Positions 29,082-42,670 are shown, numbered from the stretch's first letter. The stretch: 64,000 nucleotides of DNA from Agrocybe praecox (GCA_964017145.1 OZ024852.1:62001-126000), one strand, 5' to 3'. The notes: a model not told the origin generated them from the sequence alone. Numbers and translations: made by a program.

Positions 29082-31613
29082 ATGGAGAACATCCAATCCA
29101 GTAATCCAGGCCTTTTGATATCGAACTCGATTATCAGTGGAGGAACGTTTTACACTCAAAGCACCAGCATTCACTCGTCCACAAAAAGTATGCCCCAAAC
29201 GCTCAAACACTCAACCGAAATGCTTTCCACTGATGCGCATGTAGCTGGATATGATAGACTTTTGGAGATGGTTGCACCCGGGGCATTGCACAACTCCGGA
29301 CTCATCTTAGACCCTCCAAAATGTCATCCAAACACGCGGGTCGCCATCATAGAGAAAATCATATCTTGGGCTACTTCGACAGACGAAAATACCAGGACGA
29401 AGTTCATCATGTGGCTCACCGGAGCTGCAGGAGCGGGGAAATCATCCATAGGAAGGACAGTTGCGGAGCGTAGCGCGCTAAGCGGAACCCTTCTCGCTAC
29501 GTTCTTTTTCGGGGCCTCAGACCCAAGCCGAAATCATTCACGTTCGCTCGTTGCGACAATCGCCTATCAGATATGCACGGTGAACCACACTGTTCGCAAT
29601 TTTATTTCGACTTACATCGACAATGATCCTATGATATTCACTCGTGCGCTGGAAACACAGTTTTTACATCTCGTGATCAACCCTCTTTCTGGACTAACCA
29701 ACTCAGAGGGCGCTACTTCCTCGAGGCACCTCATAGTCATTGACGGTCTCGACGAATGTCTAGACAAAGCCAGCCAACGCAACATCCTGATTACCCTTTT
29801 CAATATTGGAAAAATATCACACATTCCATTCCGATTTTTGGTTTGTAGTCGATCGGAGAATCAGATTATCAGTACATTCAGCTCCATTAGAATGCAGGAA
29901 GTTCTCTCCAGAATATCTCTAGACGACTCATATTACCCCGCAAAGGATATTGAAATTTACCTGCGCGACCGTTTTGCAGAAATCAAAAGCGGACACATTT
30001 TCAAAACCTCCATACCCATGTCATGGCCCACCGATAAAATTATACATGATTTGGTCAATAAATCATCTGGTCAATTTATCTATGCGGCAACGGTCATCCG
30101 ATACTTAGAATCAATCCGACATCGACCTCATCACCGGCTAGACGCAGTTCTTGGCCTCAGATCTTCCTTCGGCGATCTCCCATTTGTACAATTAGATGCG
30201 CTATACATGCATATTCTCTCAAAGGCGGAGAACACAACCCGTATTCTCGATGTTTTAGCTTTCCCCGTGCTTTATCACCAGTATCATGTCCCTGATATCG
30301 AAAGAATTCTCGACATAGAGCGCGGAGAGGTCGAAATACTAGTCTCCGATCTAGGATCACTCGTTCAAGTAAAACGAGGGTATTTATCGCTTCTTCACAA
30401 ATCACTCGCGGACTTCCTCCTCGATAAAGAGAGATCAAACAGTCTTTTTGTTGACCGTATTTCAAGAAGAGTTCAGCATCTCGTTAGAGTTGTTCATATG
30501 TTCTCCGGTGTGTTCTCTCTTTATTAACATATATATAACAGCAGTTTCATTCCCGAATTCAATTTTTCTTTTTCTCAGAAAGCAGCTTTCAATGTCGATT
30601 ATACAGCGTTGACTCCTTATGCGTCTTTGACACCCATGACATTTTATTGGAAGATGTTACTGACATGGATCGCATCACCCTTGCGGACACCGTGACAGAT
30701 TTCCCAATGGCCGACTTTTGCAAATCATTATTTGCTCATAATATTTGCGCATGTGCGGAGTGCTTCTTTTTACCTAATTTCTGGATTTTTCTCAACCGCG
30801 CTACGGTGTGTATATGATCTAAAGCTCTAAGACGCTCCTAAGCGGCTCAATATCTTCTTGCAGCAGCCCACAGGTCCGATCGAGGAAGGGGTTTATAACC
30901 ATCATGCTCATCGCTTCGTCGACTGTCTTTTCTTTGAGCTTGAAAACACTTATAACCACAATCATGAGGTTCATTTTCGATTCTATTCCCACTTCTGGAT
31001 ACCGGGACTTGTAAAGAAAATTGATCTGGACTTTACAGAGCGCTGGCCGCAAACATACTTCATTGATCTCATCGAAAACACATTTCCGCCTGTAGAAACC
31101 GGGTTGATGGGCGACCGCCACAAGTGGGGGTTTATTTTCGCTCGAGCAGCTGCGTACTGTCTCGGCTATTTATGTAAAATGACCATGACTCGGAACGAAA
31201 CAAAAGCTATTGTTAAGATAGCCTCGTTTACTAGGAAGAAAAAGGACACCTATCTGAGCAGATGGAACGCGCGTCAAAAATGGGGATCATCGGATGCTCT
31301 AGCGACAATCTGGACTTCACAGCGGGATATGCGCTTTTTAAAAATGCGTAAAGCACGAGCACTCGACGTATACCCCACCCTACATTCGCACGAAACTCCC
31401 TATTCACCGTCACATTTTACGGCGAAACATTTATACAACTACATCTACTTGACAAAGCTGCTCATCCGATTTTTACCTTCTTCTGCCAGATATGATCCAC
31501 TCACCGTGCTTTGTAAAGAAAGAGTATTAGCGCCCATATCCATTCTCTTTCCGCGGGAAAGTAGACGCGCACGAAGGGAGATCACGAGATATTTGGCGCG
31601 GGTCACGTCCTAA
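29082..31613 (+). CDS. NACHT-domain STAND (NLR-like) protein
   Basis: Three exons join in frame: 29082-30507, 30579-30805 and 30864-31613. After an ~100-residue N-terminal part that includes ILDPPKCHPNTRVAIIEKII, the NACHT NTPase follows: P-loop LTGAAGAGKSSIG at about residues 112-124, sensor strand ATFFFGASDPSRNHSRSL, Walker B HLIVIDGLDECLD near residue 217, then FRFLVCSRSENQI and the helical region SSGQFIYAATVIRYLES. A post-NACHT region ends LSLLHKSLADFLLDKERS. Exons 2 and 3 add ~325 residues with no WD40, ANK or TPR repeats; I do not recognise them. Fungal NACHT proteins act as non-self or stress sensors and can trigger cell death. The start codon was chosen at the first ATG before the conserved region. 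All motifs are intact. Confidence 0.82.
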
Positions 31614-33023
31614 ACGTGGGAGTACCCGTTTTCAAAGTTTATTTCATAGTTATAGTGTACTAGATGTTCAGTTGTATAAGTTGTATTACCGACTCGTCAC
31701 ATATGGCAGAGTAGGGGTAACCCTAGATTTTCGCAAACCACAGATCTTATCACTGTATGCCATACGAAAATATACAAAAACAGGGGGCTTGAAATATATA
31801 GAAGCAGGATCACTTTCCTGTTAATTTTCCATCATTGCCGCTTCCCCTGTTCTCACCTCGTTTGATTTTCTCTGCTCAGTGCTCACTTTACCTGCCTCCG
31901 CTTCTGTTTTCTCAGGGATAGGGAGATCTCAAAGTGTTCGAAGTGATTACCATTTACTGTGTGTCGTGTAAATTTCTTTGGGCTGTATCGAGCTGCTCTT
32001 CGGCGTCTCGCTCTCTTCGATCCGCCAGGTATACAGTGGAATGTGAGTAAACCACATGTGCATCCATTTAAACTAATGCTTACCATCTCGCTTCGTAGGA
32101 TTTTAGGACTACCGCTCGTCTGTGCTACGAAACAGCGCCGGTAAGTAAGGGGTCATCCCCTCCCTTACTCCGCTCTGCGCGATTTGCTACGATTCACTCA
32201 TCGGTTAACTTACAATCTAGTACGCTGAGCTACGGTCACTATAATTTGAAACAAACGAAGGGATACTAACCTGGATTTGATCCCATTCTCTCTCGATTTG
32301 TCTCTCCCGTTACCATGCTCTTAGTTGTTCTAAGGTTTCTTCTTGTTCCTGAGTGCTACTGTTAAACATTGGGAATGCATCCAGGTTTATCAAGTATCCG
32401 TAACATATTCCAACCCCCTACAAAACTTCACGAAGTTAATTTGCAAGAGGGATGTTGGCAGAGAGAAAGGTCTTGCTCTATCCAGGATATGGGGTGTTTA
32501 TTTTGAGGTTTTCAAATGGAGACTCCTTCCCGCCCCAAGTAAGAGTCAAATTTGTTCTGGCGTTTCGCGGTTAGTACTACATATCACCGTTGCTATTGAG
32601 TGCAACTATTTATAGATCTCCCTTCGACATTCTTAGTTGCATTTTAACATATGTATATATTATCGTATTTGTATTTATCCCTTCAACCTTGGTTAGTTTA
32701 ACATAGATATACATAAATGCGACAAAGAAATGCATTTCAATTGGGAGTTTGGCTTTGTGTTCTCTTCCGCAGTGAAGTAACCAAAGGATTTTTTTTCTCT
32801 AATTCATGTCCGTAATCACGGGATATGATATTTTCAGAACAGCGCGTAATACATGACTGACATTGGTAACAGACGTAGACGATACATTGGGATCTAGTTT
32901 TACTGAATTATGTGGGGCGACAAGTGGGGAAACGATACAGAGCGAAAGCAAAGCGACAGAAAATACCAAAAAGACAGAAAAGAAAAGAACATGGATCTCA
33001 TACACTGTCCATCAAAATCATCG
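31614..33023. other. intergenic, no supported gene
   Basis: AT-rich with CT-rich patches near 31840-31900. The frame at 32343-32615 (TVKHWECIQVYQVSVTYSNP) is not convincing. Confidence 0.45.
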
Positions 33024-35142
33024 TCAAACGCCATCCTTCAATATCTCCTTCTTAATCTCCCCAACACGCCCATTGTTCAAGCTCGGTGACGACGACAGGA
33101 GCCCAGGGCTATGCACACCACCGACATCGTCGCCACCCCTCGAATGCCTGCCACTGCCCATGCCTCCTCCAATCAAAACACCTCCCGACGCAGCGTTGCT
33201 CCCAGCTCTACCTCGTTCCCCGCCACCGAACAGACCGCCACCGCTGCTACCACCTGGGTTACCTCCACTGCCACCTCGTTCCCATGACATCGATTCACGA
33301 CCAGACGGAGGGTTGGACGCATTTGGATTGTTCCCGGATAAGAAATCAAGCCAATGTCCGCTGTTTGGGCCTTCTGCGCTGGCGGACGACGGTGTCGCAG
33401 AAGGATTCGATACTGAGAATCGTGTCAGTTAGATTCTGCAACTAAGAGTGAATAATTTGATAGATGTGACGAGAAACAACAGAGAGAGAAAAAAAAACAG
33501 AGAAAAAAGGCGGGGAGAAAGAACCAAACACAAAAATGATAGCAAGACTTACCACCGCTAGAGGGCACAGACGCCCCGCTTTGAGAGGATCCACCACCGC
33601 CCGAGTTATGGACTGGCCAATCGAGCCCGACGAGTCCTGACCCTTGCTGTCCATGGCTTTGGTGTCGACTCTGCTCATCGGCGTCTAGAAACGCCGCGAA
33701 CAGGTCTCCCCCACCTCCAGAGCCAGTTCCAGGACCCGAACCTTGAGATGATCCCGAGGGCTGCCCGCGCATCATACTAGGGTAAAGATTTGGATTATCG
33801 TACGAGGATGAACTGCCACTTCTGGTGGGTAAGCCAAAACCTTGTGGGCCTCCTCCTCCTCCTCCGCCGCCTCCTCCGCCGCTTCGCGAGCTGCGCGAGA
33901 AGTCAGATTGGAGAGGTATGAAAGATGGCGGTGGAGATGTATGGGATTGCGAAACAGGGAAGAATGGCGGGTACTGTTGTCCGGAATGATGGGATGGGTG
34001 GCCGTGATGCTGCGATGGGTGGTGCTGTCCGTATTGGTTTGGCCGGTTGAAGGGTCCTGATCCTTGTCCAGAGTAATATGGGTAGTTGCCGCTGCCTGGG
34101 TTGATGTCGTCCGATGGAGACCTGCTGTGAGGTCCGTGAAGTCCCATGCGAGAGCTGCGCCTGTTTGGTTCACCGCGAACATTCCCAAGACCTCTGTCAT
34201 TTGAGATTGGGTGGCTGGGTCCGCCACTGCCGCCACTACCTGGGCCTATTCCTTGAAGAGATAATGGAGGCGGTTGGGAGATTGGAAGACTTCGGTGACC
34301 AGATGTGTTATAATCAAGCTGAATGTGCTATGAGAAACATTCAAGAACAAAAGCGAATAGCGACGCACACTGCCTGTGGCCATGTCCGGGGAGGGTTTGG
34401 ACTTTCCGTCGTGCCTTCGCTTTGACCTTGATGGCCCATCGTCGTCATCAGCGTCGTCGTCGTCGTCACCTTCGCCTATTTCGTCCAGCTTGTTGGCGTT
34501 GTTTCCAGAGAAGTCCTGTGGTCCGCGTGTGTCTTTCTCACCGTCGTGCTAATAGCCGATGATAAGGGGATAAGCCATAATATGTGATAGGGAAGCACAC
34601 GCACCCGCAAATGCCTTTGTACGATGTCATGGATGTCGGAAGAGCCGTACTGGTACAATTTTACATGATGACCTGGCCTTTCCTCTAAAATTTTATAAAA
34701 ATAGAACAACCGTCAACGAAATGCCAAGAAGGGCGCTCGTTGCGCAAAAGACACGGAGGACATACCGAAGATAATGACTGCGACGTCGACAGAGCAAAGA
34801 ACGCCGAGCTCATAGGCCTTTTTGAAGAGACCGTTCTTGCGCTGGTGCAAGAGGAATCGGGGAACGATGAGGAGGATAAGAATAAATGCCAAGCCAATTA
34901 GCACAAAAATAGCGACAAAAAAAGGAAAGCTGCAACATACCTTTAAAAAGGTGACAGAACGGTTTCGTTCGTGCTAAGTATACTTTGAAAGTAAGCGATT
35001 TTGCGATAGGCGAGGACGAACAACGTATTATTGGAGAGGATGAAGATGGAGAGGGGGGAGAAGGGGAGTGGGGACGATAATAGCCAGAACAAGGAGGGAA
35101 ACTTACGGTGATGGGTTGTATTTCGATCTTTCTTCTGCCCAT
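33024..35142 (-). CDS. RLM1: MADS-box transcription factor, MEF2/RLM1 type
   Basis: Seven exons splice in frame to 519 residues: 35142-35107, 34973-34941, 34841-34766, 34684-34605, 34548-34369, 34318-33553 and 33412-33024. The first four give a complete MADS domain: [48 protein letters not shown], then the MEF2-type extension [19 protein letters not shown]. Next come an acidic stretch ([20 protein letters not shown]), then a Gly, Ser, Pro, His and Gln-rich tail with a run of about 11 glycines near 33860. [10 protein letters not shown] and [11 protein letters not shown] close the protein. Type II MADS factors of this kind are nuclear, dimeric, bind AT-rich CTA(A/T)4TAG sites and act below the cell-wall-integrity MAP kinase in yeasts. 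The symbol follows the yeast homolog; orthology is inferred. The gene looks intact. Confidence 0.92.
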
Positions 35143-38100
35143 GTTTGAATGTTAGGAGACGGGGAAAGCGAGGAAGTTGGAGACAAGGATCACTCTGGAC
35201 GCCAGTCTTTGAACGATTGAACCAGCTTTACTCAAGTTTGTTTTCGATGACGGTCCCGGCATTTCTCAGCCGAACAGTCACCTTCTTTCTAATTGGCCAC
35301 TCAGTTTCTACCCCGCTCACCGTGCCGGCGGATGCCGCTGTCACTGTATTCCATCATCTCCGCATATGGAAACGAAAATCTCACACCCACACAGCCCAAT
35401 GGGTCCGGTGATATCGTGCTACCATGGCTTCTCCGCAGCACTCTCCTCTCCTCTCCTCGCTGTCGTCGGATCTTTTCGTTTTCCCTAGCTATCCTCCTCC
35501 ATCACCAACTGGCGCACAACTTCCGGTCCATTTCTCCTCACCCATGGCATCCTTCTATCACCGAACCAGGATTTGTTCTGGAATCACAGAAAACAAAGAA
35601 TTGAATACGATCACATAAAGTTGATCCCCGCTCCCGTTTCACACACACACAGAACTGTTCTGACATGGCACTCCATGCAATTCCAAAGCTTATTCCTATG
35701 GCACCACTAGTTTTCTCATCCCAGTCGCCTTTTCCTCGCAATCCCCGCCTGATGCCATTGTCATTCCTCCATACCAAGAAGTCCTCGAATCGCCAGCGCA
35801 ATCGGTGCTCTTTTCCTCATTTTCGCTCGCCTCGGGCTTATACCTTTTTCCCGGAAACAGAGTAGCTGCCCACGTGTCAAACTATCATACCGCGAAAGGG
35901 GTTTAGTTAACATCATATCTTGAATCAAATGACGGTGTCTAGTCCAACCTCGGATGTTTGGTCGCATGGAAGATTCCACAACATCAGTGAGAATGAATTC
36001 CATGTCGTACATTAACGCTGTTCGTGATGCCGGCAGGCAATAGACGACCTGTGACCTACCCCCTCCGACCTAGATCCCACATTGCTGCAAAAAATATCCG
36101 AGATATCTTCCAGACTTTTATACATGGTCGGAGCCGTAGGTCCTGGAAACATATCGTCGAAATTCAGGTCTCGCGATACCAGCGTTTGGGTCTTGCATGG
36201 GGACCACAAGAGGTGCACGATATTGCGTTTACATTTTGCTCCAGGGTCTGCCGATGCCCGAGAAGAGAGTACCCTCATGCCCATCGCTTCAGACACGCAT
36301 AACATACGAATACATTTCTATTGGGACAATACAGAGCATCTACTTTGATAAGATCTCGATTCTCGATGAGTAATAAAGTTTGGCTGTTCCAAATTGAGAA
36401 AACGCCCTATGCCCATACAATAGCCCATGGCCCAGCTCGCTCAGTGCAGTGCATTGTCTATGAAGTGTCAGTGTCTTTATTCAATTTGTGCTCTTCCATA
36501 TGAAGATGATGCCTTCTAAATGATAACAAAATACATCAGAACTTCAAAACCGGCGATTGAATTTGATACCTATATTTATGGCTATAAATGGCTCTTCTGG
36601 TTTGGAAAAGAACGACGATCGTTGCGGATGCATCAGTTGGATTTCAACCCGCCTTAACTCATCTGCCACGCTCGATTGTTCGTCGCGACTTCGGGCAGGA
36701 TGAAACAACCAGACTGTAGAGCGCATCGTACTCGGATGACTTGCAAGATCGGTTGCAGGAAAGTTGAACATTCGCAAGTGAAAATCGAACGCGTCGCGTT
36801 TGGATCAATCATGAGCGCATGATGACAATGTATTGACATCCCTCTCTTGAACAATTTTATCTCAGTACAAAATAGAAACGACGTTAAGTAACGACAGAGT
36901 AACTCCTTCAGCGTCCCGGCGGGAGTCCCACTTCTCAAATTTGAAATTCTTAATTAAGTATGCCTATTTTGGACCGTACAGTCAGGGTCGCTGGACCATG
37001 GCAAAAATGCGCCGATCCTGGGGCAGCTTCTCTCATTCACACTCAAGCAAGGATCGAATCAGCATCATACCAAAATCAACCCCGCGCACTTGTCGCTCGT
37101 ATAAATAACCATCCATTTCCAAAGGTCAGCGCGGGTATGGTCGTCGGTATGTCCGTCCGTAACGACCTTACCCCTGAATGGGTTAGAATTGGCTGGGAAT
37201 CAGCGTCTTAGAACTCCATAGGAAAAGCGCGCATACGTATGTGGATAAAAGTTTTACTCGGTCACATGTTCCCGTCAATCACATTTTGGGGTTCGATTCT
37301 GAGTAACACATTTTGAGGGTACGTACGTACGTAGATTGTCTTTGCATTTTCTTGTTAGAGCGCTATGCATTGTGCGCACGTAAAGTCCGGTTAGCTACCC
37401 GGTGTCAGTAGTGTGTGTGAAAATAGATTCTTATTTTTAGGACACGTGAGACCTATTTCTAGGTATGGCCTAATTATACACCTCAATTGGTGTCAGGAAC
37501 AAGTCGACATAAGTTCAAATTGGAAATCGAAATGATTTTGGATAAAAAACTGACTACGTACAGACACTTTATATCTCGCCCGTTTATAAATTATGGACTG
37601 GGATATACATCTATCGGTTTTTTTACGTTATTATACCACGCGCCGGTTTATCGAGCTTGCTAGCCCCAAGCATTTAAGTGAATACGTCTTCCTTGTGGCC
37701 GAGAGCCGGCTAACACTAAGTCTTGCACTATGTTGCCGACAAACATTTCCCAGTGTGCAGCACGCCAGCTTCTCGGTATAGATTAATATGCATATGGCAG
37801 CTTGGTTGGTGCTACATTTGACCCGTGGAAGATAACAACTTTAAAGATACCCTTCTCCCGGCATGTCCCAGGATTTTTCGTCTGTCCTCCATAAGGATGC
37901 CAACCCGGTACCACTTGCAGCATGATACCATCGAGTTTATTTCGTCATCTTCGTTGCTACAACAATGCTCTGTCATGAATTGAGTACTGATGTGTTTAAT
38001 CAGCAGCCCATGATGTTCGATGACTCTGTCGCAAATATTTTTTTACTCTTTTTTTATTCCACGTAGCTTTTTACGGGTAATAAGTTTATCTGCTGGTTTC

Positions 38101-40241
38101 TCGTTTCTGCTCTCTGCCATTGCTTGGCCTTGGCTTGCTGCGGTGGACATTAAATAGAAATCTAGGTGTGAGAATGTGATGTACAGGCTCCACTCAACGA
38201 TTGCGCGACTTGTTTGTCGATACCTGTACGTCGTGGGTAAATAGAGATCTGTTATTATTCCTTAAAGGCATTATCAGTGCACCTCATAATTGTGACTTAA
38301 GCGGTATGTTGATGACATAGCCAAAATTTGATTCTTACGTCGCTCAATAGACCGCACCCCGTTCATCGAGGCAATTGAGATTAAGAGAATAAGAGAATGT
38401 TCTTACCAGTAATTGAAGTTACTCATTGTTTTTGTGATAGCGTTAATCATTGTGCGACATTGTTATTGTAAGTAATGATTGCCTTTCATTAAAATTACTT
38501 ATACCTATAATATATATTTGATGTCCAGTGTAAAATTGCGCTCAACATGACTTCCTCGACGGCAAATTTAGCGGCTTGATGTTATCTAGAGCGGCGTGGG
38601 TTCTTATGGATACTACTCTGGCATCGTGTTTATCTATGCTACATGCAAAGCAACGGTGACATTAATCTATCTGTATATATCTCTATCAAGAAGTGCTGCT
38701 GGCATCATCCAGCGCCTTGCACGGGTCCATCCTCGTAGCACTCGATCTATATTTATCGCAATCGCACATTCGTCAGTAAAAGCCCCGTTCACACGGCCTA
38801 TTATTTATAGCACCAGCGCACGGGATCATCTTTAACGCCCGCTCGACGAAAAACACTATGGTCCTCTCCTTCAACCGTTTAACGGTCTATTTTTCGTGAA
38901 CATAAATTCATTAAGGGGATCGATAACTACTCGATAAGTTCTTTAATACGAAATATTGAACTCCAGGCGCCAAACTTCAGCGATGGCACACGCACATTAT
39001 GTCTGTGGGCGCGGAACATAATGGAGCCGACGGAGTGAGGGAAGGCAGGGAAGAAACGAGTACGATAAGACAGATTGAAAAGTCGTGCTCTGTTCTCGCA
39101 GGTCAAGTGATCGACAGTACCTTAACATGAGATGATCAACATGCTTTGATTGTGGCGCATTTCCTCCATTCACAGAATTCATGACAGGCCAAATTCACCA
39201 TCCACCATCCGTCAAATCTCACCATCTCGCCACTGTGTGTGTTTCTAATGCCTTGTTTCTGACAAGAAATCGGTATCCAACTTCTAAGCGTGTTTCTTCC
39301 TCGGTAAATGCGCATGATAGGTAATACCGTCTTACCGTGGCAAGGGATATCCATATCGGTCGTGCTGCGCTTCCCATCTGTGGGCTCATTATGACTCAAT
39401 AACCCTAATGGTTGGCCAAACTGCAGAGAGCCAAATGCGTAGCAGTATACTAACACCATTTGGCGTCTTGGCGCTAAGAATTTCTTTTTAATATCTTGTG
39501 TCTTTTGCAGTGGAAAAGGCTAGAAGTAAGTACGTTAATTTTAACTTATATATAAACGATATTGCGTCCGCTTCACAGATTATGATAATGTCGTAATTAG
39601 TACATATGTCATGGAAAAGCGCCAGCAAAGTATTACTGATACTTACTCGCAAGAAATGTCATGCTACGTATGATTTCGATTTCTGTTGGATCTCTGGGAG
39701 GTTTGAACAATCCGCAGTAACAGATAAACTGCTATGCATCAGTATGCTTCAAATATTTCCACAGAGTGGTATTATTCAACCACTCGTAGCGACTTATACC
39801 ACACAACTGCGTAAAAGGGACTGTTGAGCTGAGGTTACATACCGCATCAGCGGATGCATTTTCTTGTTGGGTAAGCAGTTAGTACTGGATGTAGTCGACG
39901 CACACACAACCAGGCCACCATACCATGGTCTGTACGTTACAGAAATTTATTGGTCACCTTCAAGGCCTTTACCTTGTACCTAGAACCGAAGCAAAAACAT
40001 TAAAAAATTTAAAACTATGCCAACGTTTGCGTTCGTGTGACTGGGTAAATATAATAGTAAGAGAACAATGTTGAAAAAGTGGTCCTACTTGCAAGTGGTA
40101 CGTCCAACAACCTGGGCCACCTTGGGTAGGCAAGATTGAGATAAGATTGAGATAAGATAGCATAATTCGCGTCGATCGGCCCGGCGGATTCCGTGACGCG
40201 TAAATGTTTAATCTAGGCTCTGGAGTTCTAGGTAGGGTACG
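35143..40241. other. 5-kb gene-poor region
   Basis: The first 700 bases are CT-rich and probably the MADS promoter. Two frames have some protein character but no family: minus 36305-36012 (SRDLNFDDMFPGPTAPTMYK) and plus 36960-37211 (LIHTQARIESASYQNQPRAL). From 37.2 to 40.2 kb the sequence is AT-rich and I see no gene. A microduplication of GATAAGATTGA lies near 40140. Confidence 0.45.
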
Positions 40242-40276
40242 TGACGTCATAATTTAGCGCTCCTCGTATATATAAA
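40242..40276 (+). promoter_or_regulatory. CRE palindrome plus TATA box
   Basis: TGACGTCA at 40242-40249, a perfect ATF/CREB-type bZIP site, followed 17 bp later by TATATATAAA at about 40267. The next ATG, of a secretory membrane protein, is at 40333. Spacing fits a core promoter. Confidence 0.6.
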
Positions 40277-40332
40277 GTCTTAGATATCTTAACCTGTACC
40301 ATTTGTCGTTGTCCTCTATTTTATAATTTTCC

Positions 40333-41111
40333 ATGCTCAACATACATCTGTCCCCACTCCTACTTCTGTCCGTATTTTTACCCGCTGCAAAGGCACAGAT
40401 CAGGGTCCGTAGACGAACTAGCTCTATAGGACGGATTATTGCAGGATGTGTGGTTGGTATGTTGAACATTTCGATTAGGTGTGGTGCGCAATGTTAACAT
40501 ATTATTTTAGGCGGTGTTATCCTCATTTTCTTTCTGTGTCTTCTGGGCCTGATGATGCGCAAGCGACGAGCGCGCTCACTGTACGCGAGACGTCACCCGG
40601 GTGCACCTATTCCTGGTAACTTGAGTAGTTGGAATCCAGTCGCTGTCGGTACACCGTTCAAAAGATTCAGTCCGGGAGTACAGAGAAGCACATATCGTTC
40701 TCCTCAAACTCAAGTTGGACCACAAACATCGAATTACGATCATAACCTCCTCTCGGGACCTCAGCCACCGATGACCAACAACAACAGTAATCCAGGATAT
40801 CCCCCTTCAAGTGATCCGCTTCCACCACCCGCATATGGAAAGGGTGCAAATTACAGTGGAAATTATAACCCAGTAAGCATACAAATCAGCCACACCATGT
40901 ATTCAATTGTTCAATTGTATATTAGCCACCTGGTCCTCCACCCTCTTCGAGTCAAAGCGACCCGGTACTTGCATCGTCTCTCACCTTATGACTAAAATAT
41001 TAAGCTTGATGTATACGTTCACAGCCTCCAATCCCTCCGCCGGCAGCATATACAGGTCCCGTCGGGAACCACACAGAATCTAACAACTTTGTCGGTGGTT
41101 TCCGTGCCTAA
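40333..41111 (+). CDS. signal-peptide, single-TM protein with proline-rich tail
   Basis: ATG at 40333 starts a signal peptide (MLNIHLSPLLLLSVFLPAAK), a very short basic ectodomain (IRVRRRTSSIG), then a transmembrane helix split by an intron (RIIAGCVV / GGVILIFFLCLLGLMM) and a stop-transfer RKRRAR. The long tail is rich in Pro, Gly, Asn and Gln, with PPPAYGKG. Two further introns lead to SSSQSDP and to the last exon ending NHTESNNFVGGFRA. Such one-pass proteins with tiny ectodomains and PPPAY-type tails are common in Agaricomycetes; PPxY could bind WW-domain ubiquitin ligases. Function unknown. Splice sites are canonical, no damage seen. Confidence 0.68.
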
Positions 41112-41933
41112 TTACCATTACAGACTATACGTGGACTTTCGTGGTGACATATTCACTCATTTGAGGACATTCCGCTAAAGAGCACGAATCTCTTAGTTCT
41201 AACACGTAGTAGCCATGTAATAAGGACTTTATACTTGATAGACTTCACGGAGATGAATGTATCTATACTATGCATCATTACTCATGTTATATTGCTCTGG
41301 GTAAACAGATTTATATCAGAGTCGAGTCCATCGCACGCATGGCACCCAGTCTACTGCAGACGGTAAAACTACTTACCTGCCATATTATGCCTTGTTCTCG
41401 TTATTGATGGCTTGGCTGGAAGTGTTAATATATCAATACCATATATAATGATCCAGGAACACGCCTTGTAATCACACTAAAATGACACACGGAAAACGTT
41501 TGGATCACTCCGAGCTTCCATTTCATTCCCGACAAGCAGAACAATTTGACGTGCGTCTGTGTACGGCCGTGCCACTTCTACACCGCTCTTTGAACTTATA
41601 GTCATTTGCGTGTTGTGTATAACATCTACTGGGGGAACCCGAATGTGACCTATTGTGGTGCGATTTTGACTTAATTTTATTATCTCTTTGAGTATCAAAA
41701 ACTTGGGCAGTAGAAGGTTCTCTCGAGACCGAGGTTCGGTTCTACATCACAACATTTTTACTTCGACGCAGTCAATGTCATTTAGCGGGATCCGGAACGT
41801 GGAAGGAGAATCTCGTGACGGCTAGCCGAGCCTATTTTTGTCATATGCTTCAGGTATTTAAATGGTACTGCGTTAAAGCTATTTGGCACGTCCGCGTCAA
41901 CCTCTAACGTCTTTCATCACCAATCGATCACCA
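41112..41933. other. intergenic, no supported gene
   Basis: No coding signal beyond short frames. Confidence 0.5.
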
Positions 41934-42309
41934 ATGCTGCGCACAAGCCTCGCTACAATCGCCCTCGCTGTCACCTTCGTGACTCCCGCCGTAGCGGTCA
42001 GCTGTGGTGTATGCGCCCCAACCATATTTTTCTCCGCACTTACGCGTACGTTGACCCTCCAACGCGAAGAAGGATCGAACACCGTGCAGTGCAAGTACGT
42101 GTTTATAATTCGCCCACCCACCGTCCAGATGAGGCGACTAATCTGGATACGCTAGCTATGATACACCACCAATCTCTGGATTCAGCCCCGGATGCCTGTA
42201 CAGGAACGTTGATGGTGTACTCATCTTCACCAATACTGGTGCAACCCTCACGTCCCTTCCCGGAGCTTGCCCAGCGACCATCCCCCTTGTATCCAAAATA
42301 TCGTGCTGA
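41934..42309 (+). CDS. small cysteine-rich secreted protein
   Basis: Exon 1 (41934-42094) encodes a signal peptide (MLRTSLATIALAVTFVTPAV) followed by SCGVCAPTIFFSALTRTLTL and QREEGSNTVQC. A 61-nt intron (GTACGT...GCTAG, 42095-42155) joins to YDTPPISGFSPGCLYRNVDG, VLIFTNTGATLTSLPGACPA and a C-terminal TIPLVSKISC. The mature protein of about 85 residues has six cysteines, three early and three late, which suggests disulfide bonds in the extracellular space. It is hydrophobin-like in size, but the CC pairs of hydrophobins are absent, so I do not call it one. Effector or surface roles are possible but unproven. Confidence 0.65.
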
Positions 42310-42539
42310 TTGCCTTGCGCTGGTAACAAAACACACTTCATACAGTACTTTGTGTGTCCTCTAATATCGTTTGAAGTACAGATAAAATGGGGAAGATCAT
42401 ATCCTTTTATATTGTTGGGCGTCAGGAAGAAATTATATCACATAAACTACTGCCCAACCAAGCAAGTTAGGAACGGAAACGAATTTCACAATGCATCCAG
42501 AGTAATATCTCATATGTACTTATATATGCTTTTGTTCGC

Positions 42540-42670
42540 TGCAGCGCCGTCTTCTCCTGTACTATTGGAAGCGTGCTGTGTTCCATACATCGGACTGCTC
42601 GATCCAAGTGAATATATCATCAGGATACCGTCAGAATCAATCCGCTGACTCTACTGTGGCGTCCAATTTT
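42540..42670 (-). pseudogene. fragment of the single-pass ectodomain family
   Basis: GTGTTCCATACATCGGACTG and neighbouring bases match 48.5 kb closely. In the minus frame both give SSPMYGTQHASNSTGEDGA here and TSPMYGTQHASNNTGNDGAP there. Only about 40 residues remain, with stops and frame breaks. It lies between the secreted protein gene and its decayed copy. Confidence 0.75.

Noticed and set aside
33842..34562. Plus-strand ORFs opposite the MADS gene
   Set aside because: Antisense shadows of Gly/Ser and Asp-rich exons that splice perfectly on the minus strand.
41934..42309. Hydrophobin call for the small cysteine-rich protein
   Set aside because: Six rather than eight cysteines and no CC doublets.
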